Under the pieces are notes generated by a model that did not search any database, had not been told where the DNA came from, and worked only from the letters and a program-made list of their open reading frames with translations. Positions 5,379-8,951 of a stretch of 8,951 nucleotides of DNA are shown here, piece after piece. How positions within the stretch are numbered: the stretch's first letter is position 1; every line of letters starts with the position of its first letter. The position numbers and the translations under genes are program-made. This stretch comes from an uncultured Oscillospiraceae bacterium (GTDB lineage Bacteria > Bacillota > Clostridia > Oscillospirales > Oscillospiraceae), in NCBI GenBank assembly GCA_937915075.1, contig CALDMA010000028.1, forward strand, positions 1 to 8,951, given 5' to 3'.

Positions 5379-6908
5379 TCAGCTCTCCGAGTCGGAGAGG
5401 TGGAAGCTCCAATCCGCGAAGCCGTAAAACGGATCGGAAGCCGTTGGAGTCATGCTGTCCACGAGACCGGAGGGCGTGAGCACCGTTTTGGACTTGAAGA
5501 GGAGCGGCGCAAAGGGCGTTTCCTCGGCAAAGCTCTCGGCGTACTGTGCGGCGGAGGCGTTCCCGCCGAGCAGGAAAGCGTCGTTCAGGCCGGAGAGCGG
5601 TTCGCTCACAAAGCCGCCGTAGTTCGGTGCACCGCCGGCGTCGAGCAGCGCGCTCGCGTCCCAATCGGCGGTCAGGCGCACCTCGCCGAGATAGAGGTCA
5701 AAGTCGCCGGCCTCCAGCGCGGCGGCGTATTCCCCCCACGGCAGCTCGCGCACCGTGACCGTCAGCGCGGCGGTCGTGAGCTGGGCGCAGAGGCTCTCGG
5801 CGACCGCGCACCGGAAGGCGTTTTCCTCATTCACCAGCAGCGTCAGGCTGCGCGGGCGCGCGGCGGTCACGCCGGCGGCCTCCAGCGCGGCGGCGTATTC
5901 CTCCGCCGTGGTGTGATACTCGTATGCGTCCGGATAGTCCGCGTCCTGCGGCGCGATGGGAAGCTGCGCCGCCGTGCCGTGACCGGAGAGCAGGGAGGAA
6001 ACGAGCGTGCCACGGTCGATCACGCCGCTCATCGCGCGGCGCACCGCGGCGTCGCCGAGCGGAGTACGGCTCAGGTTGAAGCCGAGGTACTGCATCGCCG
6101 TGGTCGGCACGTCGGTAGACTCCACCGCGCCGCCGACCGTCCGTGCGCCGGTGCCGGTCGGATCGAGGCAGAGGAAGTGGACGCTGCGGGAGGCGAACCG
6201 GCTCAGCGCGGTGTCGTTGTCCTTGACCGCGTCGAGCGCGATGCGCTCGAGCGGCAGGGAACTGCCATGCCAATGGGGATTCACGGTCAGCGCCGCGCCG
6301 TCCGTGTAGACGTAGGGCCCGGTGCCGAGCGGCACGAGGTCGTTCTCCGTGCCGGCCTTGACGATGGGAATGTCCAGCAGGGCGGGGAAGCTGCCGTTTG
6401 AGCGCGTCAGCGTGATGACCAGCGTATGCGCGTCCTGTGCATTCATTGAGGCGACGTTCGCGAAGCGCGCGCCATAGCGCGCGGACTCCGCCGCGCGGCG
6501 GTAGGCCGCGAGCACATCGTTCGCGGTGAGGGCCGTGCCGTCGGAAAAGACCGCGTCGCCGCACAGCACGAAGGTCCACGTCAGCGTGTCCGCGTCGCAG
6601 CTGCTGTGCTCGCACAGCACGGGCTGCGGCGCAAAGGAATTGTCAAGCGTGAAGAGCGGCTCGTAGAGCAGTGCGCCGACGGTCTGCTGCACGCCGTCGA
6701 TGCAGGTCACGGGATCAAAGGTTTGGCCCGAGAGATAGGGCAGGGTGAAGTCGGAGATCTGCGCCGGCTCACGCTGCGGCGTCTCCTGCTCCTCCTGCGG
6801 CAGCTCGTCGCCCCAGAAGTCGTCCGGCTCCGGCTCAGCCTCCCAGCAGCCGGTCAGCGCGAGCGCGAGGACCAGCGCGAGCGCGAGCGCCCTCAGCCGC
6901 CGAGTCAC
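5379..6908 (-). CDS. ABC-type peptide/solute-binding lipoprotein (SBP_bac_5 family)
   Basis: A 509-residue exported lipoprotein. The signal peptide has basic VTRRLRAL, an Ala/Leu core and the lipobox LTGC with lipidated Cys21, so it should sit on the outer face of the membrane. An acidic linker (22-50) precedes a family 5 binding domain, seen in GALLYEPLFTLD (78-89) and AVFSDGTALTANDVLAAY (119-136). The family captures oligopeptides, nickel or other solutes for an ABC importer; the substrate cannot be told from sequence. The GTG start at 6908 is supported by GGAGG 7 bases upstream and by the signal peptide. It overlaps the pgeF stop (GTGA), so it is translationally coupled. No permease or ATPase genes are adjacent, so it is an orphan binding protein here. 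Two 18-base tandem repeats encode part of the hydrophobic core. Confidence 0.9.
   Translation of the reverse strand: MTRRLRALALALVLALALTGCWEAEPEPDDFWGDELPQEEQETPQREPAQISDFTLPYLSGQTFDPVTCIDGVQQTVGALLYEPLFTLDNSFAPQPVLCEHSSCDADTLTWTFVLCGDAVFSDGTALTANDVLAAYRRAAESARYGARFANVASMNAQDAHTLVITLTRSNGSFPALLDIPIVKAGTENDLVPLGTGPYVYTDGAALTVNPHWHGSSLPLERIALDAVKDNDTALSRFASRSVHFLCLDPTGTGARTVGGAVESTDVPTTAMQYLGFNLSRTPLGDAAVRRAMSGVIDRGTLVSSLLSGHGTAAQLPIAPQDADYPDAYEYHTTAEEYAAALEAAGVTAARPRSLTLLVNEENAFRCAVAESLCAQLTTAALTVTVRELPWGEYAAALEAGDFDLYLGEVRLTADWDASALLDAGGAPNYGGFVSEPLSGLNDAFLLGGNASAAQYAESFAEETPFAPLLFKSKTVLTPSGLVDSMTPTASDPFYGFADWSFHLSDSES
6855..6890 (-). repeat. Two tandem 18-base repeats in the signal-peptide coding region
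   Basis: CAGCGCGAGCGCGAGGAC (6855-6872) is followed directly by CAGCGCGAGCGCGAGCGC (6873-6890), differing only near the end. Each copy encodes six residues of the Ala/Leu signal core in frame, so gain or loss of a copy would change only the length of the hydrophobic segment. Confidence 0.7.
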
Positions 6909-7723
6909 AGGGCGTCCTCCGTCAGGGCGATGACCGCCGCCATGCCGCCGCGCTCGCCGCCCATGCCGCGGTGCGACCAGTAGCGGTCGGGGCGGCATTT
7001 GGTGCAGTCGGGGTGTACGTCAATGCGCGAGGGGTCCAGCCCGCTGCGCAGCAGCCACAGGCGGTTGATGGATTTGAGGTCGATGTGATACTTGTCGCCG
7101 CAGCGCTCGATGCGCTCGTCCACGGCGGGGTCCATGAGCTCGTGGAAGGCATCGGCCACATCGCGGTCAGTCTCAAAGCAGCATTTGCCGATGGCGGGGC
7201 CGATGGCCGCGCGCATCGTGTAGGGGTCCGCGCCGTAAAGACTCATCATTGTGACGAGCGCCTTGAGCACGATGCCGCTCGCCGTGCCGCGCCAGCCGGC
7301 GTGGATGGCGGCAATGGAGCGCGAGGTCGGGTCGTAGACCGTGATCATGCAGCAGTCCGTGCCGTAGGCAAAGAGCGGCAGGTTCGGCACGTTCGTGATG
7401 AGCGCGTCGGCGTCGTAGGGGCGCTCGTCCCAGCGAATCTTACCGGCGTCCTCCTCCCGCGCGACGCGCACGAGGTCGGAGTGGATCTGACGGCAGCCAA
7501 CGGCGCGCGAGGCATCGAAGCCGACGGCGGCGCCGAGGCGGCGGTAGTTCTCCAAAATGTTTTCCTCGCGGTCGCCGCGGTTGCTCGCAAGGTTGAGCGA
7601 GTCGAACGGTGCGGGACTCACGCCGCCGTGACGGGTGGTGAAGGCGTGGCGCACGCCGCCGACGGAGAGCGTGCCGGCGGTGTCGAAGATCACGCCGTTG
7701 ACGTTGTGTTCGGTAAAGGACAT
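6905..7723 (-). CDS. pgeF: YfiH/PgeF-family protein (multicopper-oxidase-like fold, purine nucleoside phosphorylase / peptidoglycan editing factor)
   Basis: A 272-residue protein of normal family length (DUF152, laccase-like domain). The metal-binding residues are H81 in CRQIHSDLV, C124 in GTDCCMI and H141 in IHAGWRGTASG; the C-terminal HPDCTKCRPDRYWSHR (237-252) is also typical. Studied members bind zinc and act on purine nucleosides. In E. coli YfiH removes wrongly incorporated serine from cell-wall precursors, hence PgeF. ATG 7723 was chosen because AAGGAGGT lies 5 bases upstream; the longer frame has no protein-like sequence before it. It precedes the lipoprotein gene with a 4-base GTGA overlap. 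No clear promoter is visible in the GC-rich 77 bases upstream, so it may depend on readthrough. Confidence 0.93.
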   Translation of the reverse strand: MSFTEHNVNGVIFDTAGTLSVGGVRHAFTTRHGGVSPAPFDSLNLASNRGDREENILENYRRLGAAVGFDASRAVGCRQIHSDLVRVAREEDAGKIRWDERPYDADALITNVPNLPLFAYGTDCCMITVYDPTSRSIAAIHAGWRGTASGIVLKALVTMMSLYGADPYTMRAAIGPAIGKCCFETDRDVADAFHELMDPAVDERIERCGDKYHIDLKSINRLWLLRSGLDPSRIDVHPDCTKCRPDRYWSHRGMGGERGGMAAVIALTEDAL

Positions 7724-7738
7724 AAGGGACCTCCTTTT

Positions 7739-7751
7739 GCGCCTGCGGCGC
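7739..7751 (-). promoter_or_regulatory. Small hairpin just before the pgeF ribosome binding site
   Basis: GCGCC-TGC-GGCGC forms a 5-bp stem with a 3-base loop immediately upstream of the AAGGAGGT of pgeF. It could affect ribosome access or be chance in GC-rich sequence. Confidence 0.25.
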
Positions 7752-7761
7752 GGGAAAATTT

Positions 7762-7778
7762 GCCGCGCACGGCGCGGC
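7762..7778 (-). terminator. Possible terminator after the small membrane protein gene
   Basis: GCCGCGC (7762-7768) and GCGCGGC (7772-7778) form a perfect 7-bp GC stem with a 3-base loop. On the minus strand it is followed by AAATTTTCCC, a poor U-run. It lies between the membrane protein stop (7801) and pgeF. Weak or leaky termination would let the upstream transcript continue into pgeF. Confidence 0.45.
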
Positions 7779-7800
7779 GGGGACTGCGGTGAACGGGAAG

Positions 7801-8214
7801 CTATCGCAGCTTTTTCAACAAATGAAAAGCGATATTGCAGATCAGATATACAAGGCTTTGTATCCCCCAAAAACAGGCGGTGACCAATAGTGCTCCGAAC
7901 CATACCGGAAAACTGATAAACCCGCCTGTTTCGAGAAATAAATGGGTATGTTTAAGACCGCACAGCTCATAGATGGGAAAGTAGAGCAAAAAATAAAGGG
8001 GGATATTCAGCAATGTATACCGCCAAGAAACGAGCTTGTAAAATAACAATGGCAAACCGATCAGGCTTACCCAGAAAACATAATGCCCGATCTGACTCCG
8101 TGCGGGAGGGGAATTTAGTCCCAATAAGTCATCGGAAACGATCAGGCAGAGCAGAACGGTTAAGATTCCCATTGCTCCGGCCCAAAGCCACTTTTTGAAG
8201 ATCCCCTGCTTCAT
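7801..8214 (-). CDS. Small membrane protein of unknown function, four predicted helices
   Basis: I do not recognise this 137-residue protein. Hydrophobic segments are at about 10-27, 43-62, 64-86 and 99-132, giving four likely membrane helices. The N-terminus (MKQGIFKKW) and C-terminus (LLKKLR) are basic and probably cytoplasmic. Start ATG 8214 has GGAGGG 6 bases upstream. It lies 37 bases after the 113-residue gene and is surely co-transcribed with it. Bases 7801-7920 are about 42% GC by hand count, against about 65% in pgeF (7021-7080), and codon use is more AT-rich, which suggests transfer from another genome. No enzyme motif is visible. Confidence 0.75.
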   Translation of the reverse strand: MKQGIFKKWLWAGAMGILTVLLCLIVSDDLLGLNSPPARSQIGHYVFWVSLIGLPLLFYKLVSWRYTLLNIPLYFLLYFPIYELCGLKHTHLFLETGGFISFPVWFGALLVTACFWGIQSLVYLICNIAFHLLKKLR

Positions 8215-8251
8215 TCATGTCCCTCCAATGATCCTGACTTGCCTGATTACC

Positions 8252-8593
8252 TCACAAGGTTTCCCCGCCGCGATCCAATGCTTCGCGGACAAAATGCGCC
8301 TGCAGCCGGTTTTCGGTGACCAGAACGGACTCCTGGTGGAAGAAGGCGCACAGGTCCTTGGCGATATCCTCCACAACGGCCCGGTCAACGTCGATCAGGG
8401 TGAGGACCAAACTGGTCTCCCGGGCGTATTCTCCGCTTTCGTAAATATACCCGCCCTCCTGCACCTGAAAGGAAAAGGGCACCTTGTAGGAATAGCATAC
8501 ATTGCGAAGCACCCTGATATACTTTTCGTTTTCAAAGAGCTGTGTGTTCGTCGACAGATCGTTCAGCCCGATGTAGATTTTTGACTCGACCAT
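8252..8593 (-). CDS. Small hypothetical protein, weakly like DUF3574
   Basis: A 113-residue soluble protein without signal peptide. Its pattern, KIYIGLND (5-12), a central YIYESGEYARETSLVLTLIDVD (49-70) and FFHQESVLV (84-92), recalls small ferredoxin-like DUF3574 proteins with a conserved ES(V/I)L motif. This is memory-based and weak. ATG 8593 was chosen because AGGGGGCG lies 8 bases upstream and protein-like sequence starts there; the open frame continues upstream to 8857 only through hairpins and non-coding-looking sequence. It is the first gene of a pair with the four-helix membrane protein. GC content is lower than the core genes. Function unknown. Confidence 0.7.
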   Translation of the reverse strand: MVESKIYIGLNDLSTNTQLFENEKYIRVLRNVCYSYKVPFSFQVQEGGYIYESGEYARETSLVLTLIDVDRAVVEDIAKDLCAFFHQESVLVTENRLQAHFVREALDRGGETL

Positions 8594-8798
8594 ATTCAGC
8601 GCCCCCTGTGTGCCTGACCGATGCGGATTTGTTTGCGTGACGACCTTTTGCCCCATCCCACCGCAGGAGCGGCTGAGCGGAAAGAGAAGCAGGTCAAATC
8701 GTTTCGAAGAACATGAACATACCGTTGCCGACAGGCGATACGATATCGGCAGCTCGAGGGTCAAGGGGCGGTGCCCCTTGCGTTCTCTTGGGGTTTCA
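8594..8798. other. Non-coding stretch upstream of the small-gene pair
   Basis: No convincing gene is seen. An 8-bp perfect hairpin, CAAGGGGC-GGT-GCCCCTTG, lies at 8762-8780. On the minus strand a TTGACC at 8764-8759 could be a -35 for the downstream pair, but no good -10 follows, only TATCGC after 18 bases. The promoter of the pair is therefore not identified. Confidence 0.5.
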
Positions 8799-8837
8799 AA
8801 AGGGGGTATTCTCTTTCGGAAAGAGAATACCCCCTTT
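8799..8837. terminator. Perfect 18-bp bidirectional terminator hairpin
   Basis: AAAGGGGGTATTCTCTTT (8799-8816), loop CGG and AAAGAGAATACCCCCTTT (8820-8837) pair without mismatch. The plus strand continues GTTTTTACC and the minus strand continues TGAAACC after TTT. It probably ends a minus-strand gene entering from the right or separates the low-GC pair from its neighbour. Confidence 0.85.
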
Positions 8838-8843
8838 GTTTTT

Positions 8844-8951
8844 ACCGTCCGCAGCACTGCTTATTTCCGCGCTGCTGCGCAGCGCAAAAAATGCCGGATG
8901 GCAGCTCGCTCGCCGCTGGCGCGGCAACCGCTCGTATGCCGCGTATCAGCA
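8844..8951. other. Window end, no gene assigned
   Basis: On the minus strand one frame is open from the edge to a TAA at 8844-8842, directly before the hairpin. It ends ...FCAAQQRGNKQCCGR, which I cannot assign to any family. The stretch is rich in GC repeats such as GCTGCTGCGCAGCGC and may be non-coding. Confidence 0.3.

Noticed and set aside
4576..5664. 362-codon minus-strand frame opposite lexA
   Set aside because: It crosses the lexA promoter and the terminator and shows no protein family pattern.
5247..6401. 384-codon plus-strand frame opposite the lipoprotein gene
   Set aside because: It runs through the shared terminator, and its Arg/Gly/Ala-rich sequence is typical of GC shadow frames.
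6971..7792. 273-codon plus-strand frame opposite pgeF
   Set aside because: Antisense shadow; the opposite strand carries the YfiH metal-binding motifs.
8594..8857. N-terminal extension of the 113-residue protein
   Set aside because: It runs through the perfect terminator hairpin and a second hairpin and has no good ribosome binding site; ATG 8593 has one.

Overview
The window looks like chromosome from a moderately high-GC member of the Clostridia (Bacillota), most like the Oscillospiraceae. The evidence is a Firmicutes-type LexA with an Ala/Pro-rich linker, strong AAGGAGG-type ribosome binding sites, compact Rho-independent terminators, and a clostridial subtype of IS66 transposase. The taxonomic call is inference. 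No rRNA, tRNA or CRISPR array was seen.

Bases 1-2356 are most of an IS66-family insertion sequence on the minus strand. Its outer end (GTAAGCGG...) is at 2356, followed by tnpA, tnpB (overlapping, TTG start) and tnpC, which runs off the left edge before its catalytic glutamate. The 286-base tnpB-tnpC gap holds a 62-base hairpin whose only outer-stem mismatch becomes a G-U pair in the transposase transcript.

Bases 2399-4461 hold a two-gene minus-strand operon: a MoxR-type AAA+ ATPase and, 4 bases later, a CoxE-like von Willebrand A protein, ended by a strong terminator. The pair is probably a chaperone or metal-insertion type ATPase/VWA system with unknown client. It is transcribed divergently from lexA (4630-5292, plus). 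The 168-base intergenic region has a clear promoter on each strand and a LexA-box-like sequence over the lexA -35.

The lexA terminator (5319-5359) is shared with a convergent minus-strand operon. This operon is pgeF/yfiH (6905-7723) followed by an oligopeptide/solute-binding lipoprotein (5379-6908), with overlapping stop and start codons (GTGA). No transporter permease genes are next to the lipoprotein.

Bases 7801-8593 hold two small minus-strand genes of visibly lower GC, a 113-residue protein vaguely like DUF3574 and a 137-residue four-helix membrane protein. They lie between hairpins and look like an acquired cassette of unknown function. Bases 8594-8951 appear non-coding and contain a perfect 18-bp hairpin that resembles the one at 2399-2438. 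No complete new system can be proven from the sequence. The best leads are the IS66 internal RNA hairpin, the lexA/MoxR-VWA divergent control region, and the low-GC two-gene cassette.
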